A stretch of DNA of 41,587 nt from BHER01 sp051652245 (GTDB taxonomy: Bacteria > Bacillota_I > Bacilli_A > Culicoidibacterales > Culicoidibacteraceae), in NCBI GenBank assembly GCA_051652245.1, contig JBOFTV010000013.1, positions 1-41,587 of the forward strand, read 5' to 3'. A model generated the notes under the pieces. That model had not been told where the DNA came from. It worked only from the letters and a program-made list of their open reading frames with translations, and searched no databases. A program made the position numbers and the translations under genes. Positions 7,702 to 16,576 of this stretch are shown here, one piece after another (positions within the stretch are counted from its first letter, which is position 1; every line of letters starts with the position of its first letter).

Positions 7702-8415
7702 TTAGCTGTGTAAATTTCGGCGGCTAACGTCACTAAACACAAATTTATCCGGACGATGTCGTGATTGTGTGTATTCTAATAATGTACCGTCGTCTAAATA
7801 GACATGGTTGTACATAACTGCTACAACATTGTAATGGTGCATGTCGAGATTCTGATAGTCTGCTTTTGTCGCCTCTTCGATTGCAATTGTTCTTTTAGAG
7901 AGGGCAATGATGACTTTTTCTTCATTTTCTAAGAAATTATAGATTGATCCTCGCGCCTGCTCTTCTGTTAAATTCTTTGTTATTTCTAAGTTGAAATAGT
8001 TTATGTCATAAATTATTTTTTCGTGGTTGAGAATTCGAATTCGCTCGATAAAGCGGACGACTGTATCCGTTTCAAAGAATGTTGTTTTTGCTAGGCTTTC
8101 TTCAATTATCATCTTTTTGAATGTTTTAATTTCTGTTGTGAATTTTTGTCCTGTTCGTTTTACGACTTCTTGAAAGCTTTCTATTCCTTTTAAATCGAAA
8201 TCTAGTATTTCTTTTTGTTCTAAAATAAAGACGCCTTTTCCGTGGTGACTAAGGACGTAACCAGAATCAATTAGCAAGTCGATTGCCCGTCGTATTGTGC
8301 TGCGACCAACATTATATATTTTCATTAGCTCCGTTTCTGAAGGGAGCTTTGTTGTGTATGTTTTGTCAAGAATCTTGGTTTTTAGATTATCGCGGACAAA
8401 TAAATACTTTTTCAT
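7702..8415 (-). CDS. treR: GntR/HutC-family trehalose repressor
   Basis: The 237-residue protein has an N-terminal winged helix (about 5-70) with the GntR signature LPSETELMKIYNVGRSTIRRAIDLL read across residues 24-48, and a C-terminal UTRA effector domain (about 90-235). TreR proteins bind trehalose-6-phosphate and release the tre operator. It lies next to treP, whose promoter carries two matching palindromes. The gene starts 19 bases downstream of atpC with no visible terminator or promoter in between, so its basal expression may come from the ATP synthase transcript, which is unusual. Confidence 0.9.
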   Translation of the reverse strand: MKKYLFVRDNLKTKILDKTYTTKLPSETELMKIYNVGRSTIRRAIDLLIDSGYVLSHHGKGVFILEQKEILDFDLKGIESFQEVVKRTGQKFTTEIKTFKKMIIEESLAKTTFFETDTVVRFIERIRILNHEKIIYDINYFNLEITKNLTEEQARGSIYNFLENEEKVIIALSKRTIAIEEATKADYQNLDMHHYNVVAVMYNHVYLDDGTLLEYTQSRHRPDKFVFSDVSRRNLHS

Positions 8416-8434
8416 TTTATCACGCTCCTATTTG

Positions 8435-8854
8435 TTAGCCTTTTTTAAATGTGTCTTTTATTTTTAGGTTCATTAAGTTACGTTGTAATTGAATTTGAGC
8501 TCTTGTGATGTCTAGTGATGTTGCATTGGTGTCGTCGATGACATTACGATTTTTACGGATGTCTTCTTCAACTCTTGCTAAATCAATTTCTTCGGCAAAG
8601 ATTGCGTCATCTGCGACAACAAGTAAAACATTTTCTAAAATTGTGATGTAGCCACCGTGGACAGCTACAATTTTTGTGGTTCCTTGTTCATCGGTTAAAA
8701 TGAAGGGTGCGTCTTCTAATACTGCTGCAATTGGCATATGATTAGGGAGAATTGTTATTTGTCCTCCTGTTGTGTTCATTGTTGCCTTTCTGATGTGTCC
8801 TTCAAAGAGGATTCGATCAAGAGCAATGATTTTTAGCATTAATGTTTTTTCCAT
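8435..8854 (-). CDS. atpC: F1F0 ATP synthase epsilon subunit
   Basis: A 139-residue central-stalk subunit of F1. The N-terminal beta-sandwich shows GQITILPNHMPIAAVLEDAPF and GGYITILENVLLVVAD, followed by a helical hairpin (about 92-135). It is the last gene of the atp operon, three bases after atpD. The epsilon C-terminal helices regulate hydrolysis. The start is the Met of MEKTLM; a second Met at codon 6 is possible. Confidence 0.95.
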   Translation of the reverse strand: MEKTLMLKIIALDRILFEGHIRKATMNTTGGQITILPNHMPIAAVLEDAPFILTDEQGTTKIVAVHGGYITILENVLLVVADDAIFAEEIDLARVEEDIRKNRNVIDDTNATSLDITRAQIQLQRNLMNLKIKDTFKKG

Positions 8855-8857
8855 AAT

Positions 8858-10264
8858 TTATGCCTCACTATTCAATAGTTGCTTCCCTTTGGCGATTGCT
8901 TCTTCGATGTTTCCAACGGATGAGAATGCCTGTTCGGGTAAGTTGTCATGTAGGCCTTCTAAGATTTCTTTGAAGCCTTTTATTGTTTCAGCAACTGGGA
9001 CAAATTTACCGGGTGTTCCTGTAAATTGTTCCGCAACTGTAAATGGCTGTGATAGAAAGTTTCTCACTCTTCGGGCACGGCTAACAACTAATTTGTCTTC
9101 TTCACTTAATTCATCTAATCCCAGAATGGCAATGATATCCGATAGTTCGCGATATCTTTGTAGAATGTGTTGCACTGATTGTGCTGTTTGATAGTGCTCT
9201 TCACCAACAATTGTTGGGTCAAGAATTCTGGATGATGATTGCAACGGATCTACTGCTGGATAAATTCCTAGTGCTGCAATTGAGCGGTCTAGTACTGTTG
9301 TTGCATCTAGATGTGAAAATGTTGTTGCCGGAGCTGGATCGGTTAAATCATCCGCAGGCACGTAAATTGCTTGTACTGAGGTAATTGAGCCTTTCTTTGT
9401 CGAAGCTATTCTTTCTTGGAATTCGCCCATTTCTGTTGCTAGTGTTGGTTGGTAACCAACCGCTGATGGTACACGTCCAAGTAGTGCTGATACTTCTGAT
9501 CCAGCTTGTGTTAGTCTGAAGATGTTATCAATAAATAGTAGCACATCCTGTTGCTTTTCATCACGAAAATGTTCGGCCATTGTCAGCCCTGATAATGCTA
9601 CACGAAATCGGGCACCCGGTGGTTCATTCATCTGACCAAAGACGAGTGCTGTATTTTTGAGGACACCGCTATCACGCATTTCATGGTAAAGATCATTTCC
9701 TTCACGAGTACGTTCACCAACACCGGCAAAGACGGAGATTCCTCCATGGTACTTGGCTACATTGTTGATTAGTTCTTGCACAAGCACTGTTTTTCCTACT
9801 CCAGCGCCTCCAAGTAATCCGGTTTTTCCACCTTTGGCATAGGGGCAAATTAAGTCAATTACTTTAATGCCCGTTTCCATTATTTCGGTTTCATCGCTAA
9901 GATCAAAGAAATTTGGGGCCGATCGATGAATTGATGCCCGAGGAGCATCGTTAATTGTTTGTTCTTCTTTGTGGTCAATTGGTTGTCCTAGGACATTGAA
10001 CATTCTTCCTAGGGTTACTTCTCCAACTGGTACTGTAATTGTTGTTTTCATATCGTATGCAATACTTCCACGCGCTAGACCATCTGTTGCACCCATTGCA
10101 ATACAACGAACAACGCCATCTCCTAGATGTGCTGCCACTTCTACGACCAATCTACCACTTCCGGTATCAATTTCGACCGCATTTTTAATAGCCGGAATTT
10201 TTCCGGTGGCAAATTGAACATCAAGTACTGGTCCAATAATTTGAACTACTTTTCCATTTTCCAT
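8858..10264 (-). CDS. atpD: F1F0 ATP synthase beta subunit
   Basis: The 468-residue catalytic subunit. Walker A is GGAGVGKT (152-159), the catalytic Glu184 is in GVGERTREGND, Walker B is VLLFIDNIFR, and the ALLGRVPSAVGYQPTLATEM segment is intact. One small oddity is IFRLTQAGSEVSALLGR, where most families read IFRFTQAGSEVSALLGR. Length is normal. It sits between atpG and atpC. Confidence 0.98.
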   Translation of the reverse strand: MENGKVVQIIGPVLDVQFATGKIPAIKNAVEIDTGSGRLVVEVAAHLGDGVVRCIAMGATDGLARGSIAYDMKTTITVPVGEVTLGRMFNVLGQPIDHKEEQTINDAPRASIHRSAPNFFDLSDETEIMETGIKVIDLICPYAKGGKTGLLGGAGVGKTVLVQELINNVAKYHGGISVFAGVGERTREGNDLYHEMRDSGVLKNTALVFGQMNEPPGARFRVALSGLTMAEHFRDEKQQDVLLFIDNIFRLTQAGSEVSALLGRVPSAVGYQPTLATEMGEFQERIASTKKGSITSVQAIYVPADDLTDPAPATTFSHLDATTVLDRSIAALGIYPAVDPLQSSSRILDPTIVGEEHYQTAQSVQHILQRYRELSDIIAILGLDELSEEDKLVVSRARRVRNFLSQPFTVAEQFTGTPGKFVPVAETIKGFKEILEGLHDNLPEQAFSSVGNIEEAIAKGKQLLNSEA

Positions 10265-10299
10265 AAAACATCATCCTTTCTAACATTTTTGTTGTCGTT

Positions 10300-11181
10300 T
10301 TAGGCTTCACTGCCACCAATAATTTCGGCCATTTCCTGGGTAATTCCCGCTTGGCGTTCACGATTGTATAGTAGTTGTAATTCGTCGGTTAACTTTTCAC
10401 CACTTTTATTAGCATTGTCCATTGAAAGTCTTCTTATTGCTTCTTCACTTGTTTGTGATTCTAAGTAATGAATATATGTTGTACTTTTAATGTTTTTTCT
10501 AATTAGGTATTCTAAAAATTCTTCCGGGTTTGGTTCAAAAATTGTGTAGGGCGCAAAATCAACTTTTGCATCCGCTAGTAATTCGTCCATATCAGCTATT
10601 GGAAGTACCTGATCCATTACTAATTCTTGCACTAGTGGGTTAACATATTTTGTGTAGATGACTCTTATGGCATCAACTTCATGGTTGTAATACCGTGACA
10701 GAATTTCTTTTGTAATCCCTTCACGTAGTTCTGAGTATCTGAGCACATCAGTTTCACCAATAAGACTTTTATAGATTGGGACGCCATAGTGCTCCGCTTT
10801 ATTTACGCCGGCTTTTCCAATCATATAGACATCAGCAATTTGCCCTGGATTTTGATTGATTTCTTGCTGTAATCGTCGTAAAACATTTATGTTATAGCCA
10901 CCACACAATCCAAAATCAGATGTAAAGACAATATAAGCGACGCGTTTGATTATTTCTTCTTTGCGCATAAATGGGTGAATTTTAGCATAATCTACAAAGT
11001 TTGATGCGGCTAAAATTTCTGCTATATGCCGTTTAACTAATTTTTCGTACGTTTTTAGCGTTTCAATCCGTTTTTGATTTTTCTGTAATTTTGCCATAGA
11101 TACAAGATACATGGCATGGGTAATTGCCCCAATTTTCTGTACGGATTCGATTCTTTTTTTAATTTCGGCTGTTTTGGCCAT
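10300..11181 (-). CDS. atpG: F1F0 ATP synthase gamma subunit
   Basis: A 293-residue rotor shaft of F1. The N-terminal helix with KKRIESVQKIGAITHAM and the C-terminal SMDNANKSGEKL...YNRERQAGITQEMAEIIGGSEA are the conserved coiled-coil parts. The middle domain starts at FTSDFGLCGGYN. Length and position are standard. Confidence 0.97.
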   Translation of the reverse strand: MAKTAEIKKRIESVQKIGAITHAMYLVSMAKLQKNQKRIETLKTYEKLVKRHIAEILAASNFVDYAKIHPFMRKEEIIKRVAYIVFTSDFGLCGGYNINVLRRLQQEINQNPGQIADVYMIGKAGVNKAEHYGVPIYKSLIGETDVLRYSELREGITKEILSRYYNHEVDAIRVIYTKYVNPLVQELVMDQVLPIADMDELLADAKVDFAPYTIFEPNPEEFLEYLIRKNIKSTTYIHYLESQTSEEAIRRLSMDNANKSGEKLTDELQLLYNRERQAGITQEMAEIIGGSEA

Positions 11182-11207
11182 AATTAAGACGCCTCCTTTT
11201 TGGCATG

Positions 11208-12728
11208 TTAGCTTTGTGCTTTAGCGGTAAAAACTTCTAATATATGATCAAATACCCTTGTCATTTCACTATGTATTTCTTCAGTTAAGACGGGATTTTC
11301 TTCAATTGCTTTCATTAGTTCTACTTCTTGGGAACTAATGTAATCAATGACATTTTTTTCAAAATCGAAGATGTGTTGGTCGTCGATTTTGTCAATGTAT
11401 GACTCTTTTATCGCAAATAAAATAAATACTTCTTCCACCATTGATAATGGGTGATTATTAGGTTGCTTTAATAGGTTTTGAATTTTGCGACCTCTACTTA
11501 AAATACTCTTTGTGTAGTCATCTACACTTGAGCCAAATTGTGAAAATGATTGTAGTTCGGCATATTGTGCTAACTCAATTTTAAGTGTTCCTGATAATTT
11601 CTTGATAATATTTGTTTGGGCATTCCCACCAACACGTGATACTGACAATCCTGTGGCAATTGCTGGCCGCTGGCCGGCATTAAATAAATCTGTTTGTAAA
11701 AAAATCTGACCATCCGTGATTGAGATAACATTTGTGGGAATATACGCTGAGATATCTCCTGCTTGCGTTTCAATAATTGGCAGTGCTGTAATCGATCCGC
11801 CGCCATTTTCATCATTAAGACGACCTGCTCGTTCTAGCAATCTTGAGTGGAGATAAAAAACATCTCCCGGATATGCTTCACGACCCGGTGGTCTTCTTAA
11901 TAATAATGAAATTGTTCTGTAGGCAATGGCATGTTTTGTTAAATCATCATAAATAATGAGGACATCTTTCCCCTCTTCCATCCATTGTTCAGCAATTGCA
12001 CAGCCTGAATAGGGTGCAATGTATTGTAGTGGTGAAAGTTCGCTTGCACCAGCATTTAAAATGACTGTATATTCCATTGCTCCTGCATTTTGGAGGTCAT
12101 GGTAAAGCTGTGTGATGTTTGAATTTTTCTGACCGATTGCTACATAGACACAGTACATATTTTGACCTTTTTGATTAATTATTGCATCCACCGCAATTGA
12201 TGTTTTTCCCGTTTGACGGTCACCAATAATTAATTCACGCTGTCCACGACCAATTGGAATCATGGCATCAATTGCTTTTATGCCTGTTTGTAGTGGTGTT
12301 GTCACACTTTTACGCTCCATTACACCTGGGGCAACACGTTCAATTGGTCTTGTTTTGGTACTTTTGATTTCTCCTAGACCATCAATTGGTAATCCTAGGG
12401 GGTTGACTACGCGACCAAGGAGCTCATCTCCTACTACTACAGAGGTTACTTTCCCCGTTCGGCGAACGGAAACACCTTCTTTAATATCTTCATCTTCTTC
12501 TAACAATATAATTCCAACCGTATGCATCTCTAAATTTAAGACCATACCTTCTGTTCCATTAGGAAAAATCACTAATTCACCCGCAACAACACCATTAAGC
12601 CCATCGGCTGTAACGATACCATCACCAACTGTTAGCACTCGACCAACTTCATGTTGATCCACGTCTTCATTTAAGGTTTTTAATTGTTTTAGAAGTGATG
12701 ATGTTAATTCATCTAATTGACTTTTCAT
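11208..12728 (-). CDS. atpA: F1F0 ATP synthase alpha subunit
   Basis: A 506-residue non-catalytic nucleotide-binding F1 subunit. Walker A is GDRQTGKT (169-176); the conserved arginine is within the SISRVGG-type motif, here SVSRVGGNAQ. The start at 12728 was chosen over an in-frame Met 21 bases upstream, because the nearer one has an AGAGGTG site and does not overlap the end of atpH. The spacing to atpH is then four bases. Confidence 0.97.
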   Translation of the reverse strand: MKSQLDELTSSLLKQLKTLNEDVDQHEVGRVLTVGDGIVTADGLNGVVAGELVIFPNGTEGMVLNLEMHTVGIILLEEDEDIKEGVSVRRTGKVTSVVVGDELLGRVVNPLGLPIDGLGEIKSTKTRPIERVAPGVMERKSVTTPLQTGIKAIDAMIPIGRGQRELIIGDRQTGKTSIAVDAIINQKGQNMYCVYVAIGQKNSNITQLYHDLQNAGAMEYTVILNAGASELSPLQYIAPYSGCAIAEQWMEEGKDVLIIYDDLTKHAIAYRTISLLLRRPPGREAYPGDVFYLHSRLLERAGRLNDENGGGSITALPIIETQAGDISAYIPTNVISITDGQIFLQTDLFNAGQRPAIATGLSVSRVGGNAQTNIIKKLSGTLKIELAQYAELQSFSQFGSSVDDYTKSILSRGRKIQNLLKQPNNHPLSMVEEVFILFAIKESYIDKIDDQHIFDFEKNVIDYISSQEVELMKAIEENPVLTEEIHSEMTRVFDHILEVFTAKAQS

Positions 12729-12732
12729 CTGT

Positions 12733-13260
12733 TTACACCTCTTTTTCAAATTTACGCATGACTGATTGTAATTTCAATTCAATTGTATCATCATATAGTT
12801 GACTACCAATTTGAACGCGAACGCCTCCAATAATGCTTTTGTCAATTATATGTTCTTCGATTAATTTCTTCTTTGTTTTCTGTTCAAAGCAAGTAATGAT
12901 TTTAGCTAATTCTGCTTTGCTGACTGCTGTTGCTGTTGTAATTATGATTCGCTCTGTATTTTGCTTTGCCAGATAATGATTTTCATAGTTTAGCCTAATT
13001 TCTGGTAATAAGCTTATTCGCTTTTTACTATCCAGCACTAAAATAAAATTTCTCATCTGCTGTGAAAAAATGGTAAGATATTTTTCAACCCATTCCTTTT
13101 TTTGCTCATCTGTTGCTAATCCATCGTTAAAAAAATCAGTGAGTCCAACTTTTGTTGCAAAGAGGTCGCTGACTGCTTTTAGTTCTGCTATGATTGTTTC
13201 GCTTGCTTCGAGTTCAAATAAGGCCTTTGCGTAGTTTTGCGCAATTTGTTTATCTTCCAT
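12733..13260 (-). CDS. atpH: F1F0 ATP synthase delta subunit
   Basis: A 175-residue peripheral-stalk protein joining F1 to subunit b. The helical N-terminal domain starts IAQNYAKALFELA-like, and the C-terminal part contains the family motif IIGGVRVQIGSQLYDDTIELKL. The start codon overlaps the atpF stop by one base, which suggests translational coupling. Confidence 0.95.
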   Translation of the reverse strand: MEDKQIAQNYAKALFELEASETIIAELKAVSDLFATKVGLTDFFNDGLATDEQKKEWVEKYLTIFSQQMRNFILVLDSKKRISLLPEIRLNYENHYLAKQNTERIIITTATAVSKAELAKIITCFEQKTKKKLIEEHIIDKSIIGGVRVQIGSQLYDDTIELKLQSVMRKFEKEV

Positions 13261-13757
13261 TATTTATCACCCATCTTTTCGATGAAGCTTTCAATTTGTT
13301 TTTCGGTTTGCTCTTCTGTCGCATTTGCGCTTAAAAATTGCCCAGCAACTTTTGTTGCCATATCAACTGCTTGCTTTTGCATTTCATCTTGAAGACGGGT
13401 GCGATCGGCTGCAAGTTGAGCATCGGCTGCAAGTCGCTTACGCTCTAATTCCTTTTTCAACTTTTGGGTCTGCTGCTCAACCATTATTTTTGCTGTTTGC
13501 TCAGCATCATGTAAAATACCATCTGTTTTTGCATTGATATCTAATAATTTTTCCTGCGCCTCAACAAATAACGTGTTAGCGTCTTCTTTTTGCGTCTGTG
13601 CTTCTGTTAAAATTGTTGTAACAATAGTTTGTCGTTCCGTTAAATATGTTAAAAATGGCTTCCAGCCAACTCTGTATAATATATAAAAAACGAATACAAC
13701 TAACAAAAGTTGCACGACCATATTAACAATAATCGTTGCTTGCGTGTTTACTTCCAT
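13260..13757 (-). CDS. atpF: F1F0 ATP synthase b subunit
   Basis: A 165-residue protein with one N-terminal membrane helix (about 8-28) followed by WKPFL and a long charged, Gln/Lys/Glu-rich coiled coil. It forms the peripheral stalk. It lies between atpE and atpH as in other Firmicutes. Confidence 0.95.
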   Translation of the reverse strand: MEVNTQATIIVNMVVQLLLVVFVFYILYRVGWKPFLTYLTERQTIVTTILTEAQTQKEDANTLFVEAQEKLLDINAKTDGILHDAEQTAKIMVEQQTQKLKKELERKRLAADAQLAADRTRLQDEMQKQAVDMATKVAGQFLSANATEEQTEKQIESFIEKMGDK

Positions 13758-13803
13758 GTCCGTTGCCTCTTTTCAATAAATATTTCCATTGTTTACTCTT
13801 ATG

Positions 13804-14055
13804 TTACATTAGGAAGATAATCAGCATTGCCACAACAAAACCATAAATTGCTGGTGATTCCGCAATACCATATGTAATATATGCTCTACTCATTATTCTA
13901 TTTTCAGCTTCGGGGTTACGTGCAATTGCTTCAGCAATTTTCCCTGCTGAGATCCCTTGTCCTGCTCCTGTACCAATTCCTGCAAGCACTGCAATTCCTG
14001 CACCGATTGCTTTTCCCGCTGTAGCTACTGCTACGCCCATATCCATTTCATTCAT
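13804..14055 (-). CDS. atpE: F1F0 ATP synthase c subunit with sodium-type ligands
   Basis: An 83-residue two-helix ring subunit. The start at 14055 was chosen over an upstream Met because the GGAGG site lies exactly where that upstream ATG begins. Helix 1 has the Gly-rich GIGTGAGQG, the loop is ARNPEA (45-50), and helix 2 has the ion carboxylate Glu66 in GIAESPAIYG. Gln33, Glu66, Ser67 and Tyr71 match the sodium-binding set of Ilyobacter tartaricus c (Gln32, Glu65, Ser66, Tyr70), but the Thr67 equivalent is Pro68. Proton-type Bacillus rings lack the Gln and Ser. Sodium coupling is an inference. Confidence 0.96.
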   Translation of the reverse strand: MNEMDMGVAVATAGKAIGAGIAVLAGIGTGAGQGISAGKIAEAIARNPEAENRIMSRAYITYGIAESPAIYGFVVAMLIIFLM

Positions 14056-14083
14056 TATATTTTCCTCCATTATATTTTATATT

Positions 14084-14797
14084 TTATTCTATATGTTCTA
14101 TTTTCGATTTGATGTATGAAATTGTCAGCGTCATAAATATTAAACTTTGAATTGCTGCAATAAATAAATCGGAATACATTGATAGTACGCCCCCAAGTGG
14201 TGCATAGAATATGCCAAATAGGAAACCACTTGTCGCCATTTTTAAGAGTGCTGCTAATACTACACCAGCAAGCATATTCCCAAAAAGGCGCATTGAAATT
14301 GAAATTATTTGTGAAAAAATTTCCATGATATTGAGTGGTAACATGATAAAAAATGGATGTAGATAACTTTTTAAGTAGACCTTAATACCACTATTTATAC
14401 CATAACTATGTATCATAATACCTACTAATACTCCTAGACTTAAAGCAATAAATACGTTTGCTGCTGGTGGTTCAACCCCCCAAAGACCCGTTGTATTTAT
14501 TAGAATTAGGAGCATAAACAAGTTGACTGCAAATACATGCAAAACTGGTTTATATCTTTTGGAGATTCCTTCAACAGGTCCACCACTAAATTTCCAAAGT
14601 GACTCTGCTATTATAAGAATTGGCGATGGCTTCTCCATCGGCTTTTGTGCTCTTGCTGATTTTCCTAAAATTATTGCTAGTACAATAAGCAGTCCTAAAG
14701 CAATTGCAATGTAAATTAATCCTCTAAATATAAGAATGTTTTGGCCAAATAAGGTTACCGGAATGCCACTTTTAAAGCCTGAAATATCAAAATCCAT
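14084..14797 (-). CDS. atpB: F1F0 ATP synthase a subunit
   Basis: A 237-residue membrane stator channel with five to six helices. The essential Arg170 is in SISMRLFGNMLAG, followed by the C-terminal helix region. A 110-base spacer separates it from atpI, longer than other gaps in the operon; an imperfect TATAAT preceded by TTGAAA lies there but with 15-base spacing, so a second promoter is doubtful. Confidence 0.95.
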   Translation of the reverse strand: MDFDISGFKSGIPVTLFGQNILIFRGLIYIAIALGLLIVLAIILGKSARAQKPMEKPSPILIIAESLWKFSGGPVEGISKRYKPVLHVFAVNLFMLLILINTTGLWGVEPPAANVFIALSLGVLVGIMIHSYGINSGIKVYLKSYLHPFFIMLPLNIMEIFSQIISISMRLFGNMLAGVVLAALLKMATSGFLFGIFYAPLGGVLSMYSDLFIAAIQSLIFMTLTISYIKSKIEHIE

Positions 14798-14907
14798 GCT
14801 TGGCTCACTCTCCTTATTAATTATATATTATCTCTACGTGTTTCAAAAAATATTAAGGAGAAAAATCCTTCTGTCTAAAAAACCCCATCCTTGCACCTTC
14901 TTTATAA

Positions 14908-15282
14908 TTATTTTGTCCGAATTTCAATAAAATTCCAGACAGCCATTATCCCAAATGTTAAAATATACATACAAAAACCTAAAATATACGCTTTGGTGTC
15001 AAAAATCACTTCTATCTTGTAAGAAATTAGCGCGCCTAAGAAGAGTAATAACAACTTTGGTAATGTTCCAAAAGCTCCCATAAGATTACTCTGCTCTTTA
15101 TCGCCATATACTTTTTTAAAGGAAAGATAAGATAAATAGATGCAGAGAGATGAAATAAATCCGCCTAATATAAAGCCTAATATCCAACTTTTTTGAATAA
15201 AAACGAGGATAAGGACACCGATTAACATCAATGCCCCAAGTATACCATACATTTTTATAACATGTTTTCTTACTTCTCCCAT
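14908..15282 (-). CDS. atpI: ATP synthase subunit I (AtpI-like)
   Basis: A 124-residue protein with four hydrophobic segments (about 10-30, 33-52, 70-88 and 95-116), first gene of the atp cluster. AtpI helps c-ring assembly or magnesium uptake. The start at 15282 was chosen over an upstream in-frame Met because it follows a perfect AGGAGGAT at eight bases. Family similarity is weak, as usual for AtpI, so position is the main support. Confidence 0.75.
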   Translation of the reverse strand: MGEVRKHVIKMYGILGALMLIGVLILVFIQKSWILGFILGGFISSLCIYLSYLSFKKVYGDKEQSNLMGAFGTLPKLLLLFLGALISYKIEVIFDTKAYILGFCMYILTFGIMAVWNFIEIRTK

Positions 15283-15296
15283 GAAAAAAAATCCTC

Positions 15297-15548
15297 CTAT
15301 GTCGTCACCAGCATCATGTTTGTCTCGACGATGCATAGTTCTACTACTTTTGTCATCAAATCAGCATAACTAAAACTTTTACGCTGAATTCGATTTTCGT
15401 CTTTGTACACCTCAACAATAAAAATTGAGCGGTAGACTTCTGTAATTATCGCCTTATCACGACTAATCACATTACGTCCCTCATCACAAATAAGTTCGAC
15501 TTCTTGACCTTTGTGAGACAGTAACGTTTTCCTAAGTTTTGCAACCAT
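15297..15548 (-). CDS. veg: Veg family protein
   Basis: An 83-residue protein matching Bacillus Veg: the segment IFIVEVYKDENR followed by FSYADLMTKVVEL corresponds to the conserved VFVVQLDQDEN and YSYADVLTETVEL. Veg is a small beta-rich protein reported to stimulate biofilm formation in B. subtilis. As in Bacillus it lies downstream of rnmV-rsmA, but here it is followed 14 bases later by atpI instead of spore or ispE genes, so it probably shares a transcript with the ATP synthase. Confidence 0.85.
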   Translation of the reverse strand: MVAKLRKTLLSHKGQEVELICDEGRNVISRDKAIITEVYRSIFIVEVYKDENRIQRKSFSYADLMTKVVELCIVETNMMLVTT

Positions 15549-15586
15549 ACTATATTTCCCCCTTTAGCATTTTTTGCTTATCTCAT

Positions 15587-15615
15587 ATTATACCATCCTA
15601 AAAAAAATTTTGCCA
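15587..15615 (-). promoter_or_regulatory. Probable promoter of veg-atp operon
   Basis: A perfect TATAAT (15587-15592) sits about 40 bases upstream of veg. The -35 at 17 bases is poor (TGGCAA, 15610-15615). This is the only good -10 between rsmA and veg. Confidence 0.45.
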
Positions 15616-15688
15616 TCCCCTTGGCTAATTTACACAAAGTATAACGCCGTTCTCTTCAAGAAAAAACGCTTTCATTACATTTTCACAC

Positions 15689-16573
15689 TTATTCTCCGAT
15701 ATTTAATGAACTTTTTTCTGAAATAATTTGATGAATAGCCAAAAATTGTTCGACCGTTAACTGCTCGGCTCGAACCCGATGATCAATTTCTAGTTGCTCT
15801 AATCGAGCTAATACGCTTTGACTCTCATAGTGTCCTTTTAAATTATTAACAAGCGTTTTCCTGCGTGTTGCAAAGCAAAGGCGAACAAAAGTCATGAAAA
15901 CCTGAGATTCCTCATAGCTAGAAAACAACGTTGATTCTTTAAATGTTAATTTTACAATCGCCGAGTCAACATTTGGTGCTGGAATAAAGACCGTTTTTGG
16001 CACTGTGAACGCTAATTTGACATCCGTAAATAATTGAATAAAAATTGACAATGAACCATATTCTTTCGAATTAGGTGCGGCATTTAATCGCTGTGCTACC
16101 TCTTTTTGCATCATGACTGTTGCTGATGATAAATTGGGCTTCTGTTCGGCAAACCAAATAATCAGCTTTTCTAAAATTGGTGTTGTGATATAATATGGCA
16201 AGTTTGCTACGACATGAATTGGTTCATCCCCGATTGTTTTATACCAGCTAACCAAGTCTTCTTTGAGAAAATCTTTGTAGATGACATGAATATTATCGTA
16301 CGATTCTAGGGTTTCAGCTAATAGACTTTCTAATTTATGGTCGATTTCAAAACAATAAACTGTTTTGGCTACATCTCCTAAAAACTGGGTTAAAGAGCCT
16401 ACACCGGGTCCAATTTCTAGTGCTATTGTTTCCTTAGTTATACCTGCTGTGGTTACAATTTTTGTTAAAATATTTTTATCGATTAAGAAATTTTGACCAA
16501 AACTCTTTTTGATGTTGAAGCCGTGTTTGCTTAAAAGGGCTGCGATTTTCTTTTGACTAGCGATATGCTCCAT
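15689..16573 (-). CDS. rsmA: 16S rRNA dimethyladenosine transferase (KsgA)
   Basis: A 294-residue methyltransferase that dimethylates the two adjacent adenosines near the 3' end of 16S rRNA using S-adenosylmethionine. It has KKSFGQNFLID, SAM motif LEIGPGVGSLT, catalytic NLPYYITTPI and the C-terminal domain with RLCFATRRKTL. Length is typical. It starts three bases after rnmV, so the two are cotranscribed. Confidence 0.97.
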   Translation of the reverse strand: MEHIASQKKIAALLSKHGFNIKKSFGQNFLIDKNILTKIVTTAGITKETIALEIGPGVGSLTQFLGDVAKTVYCFEIDHKLESLLAETLESYDNIHVIYKDFLKEDLVSWYKTIGDEPIHVVANLPYYITTPILEKLIIWFAEQKPNLSSATVMMQKEVAQRLNAAPNSKEYGSLSIFIQLFTDVKLAFTVPKTVFIPAPNVDSAIVKLTFKESTLFSSYEESQVFMTFVRLCFATRRKTLVNNLKGHYESQSVLARLEQLEIDHRVRAEQLTVEQFLAIHQIISEKSSLNIGE

Positions 16574-16576
16574 TGC

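Noticed and set aside
8772..9191. 139-codon plus-strand frame
   Set aside because: Antisense shadow of atpC/atpD.
14798..14907. Second promoter between atpI and atpB
   Set aside because: TATAAT and TTGAAA are only 15 bases apart and the alternative -10 is poor; read-through from veg is simpler.
15640..15690. Possible catabolite-response (cre) site TGAAAGCGTTTTTT near the rsmA end
   Set aside because: Only the left half matches the cre consensus; the right half lacks the required CA, and the position is over the rsmA end far from the veg start.
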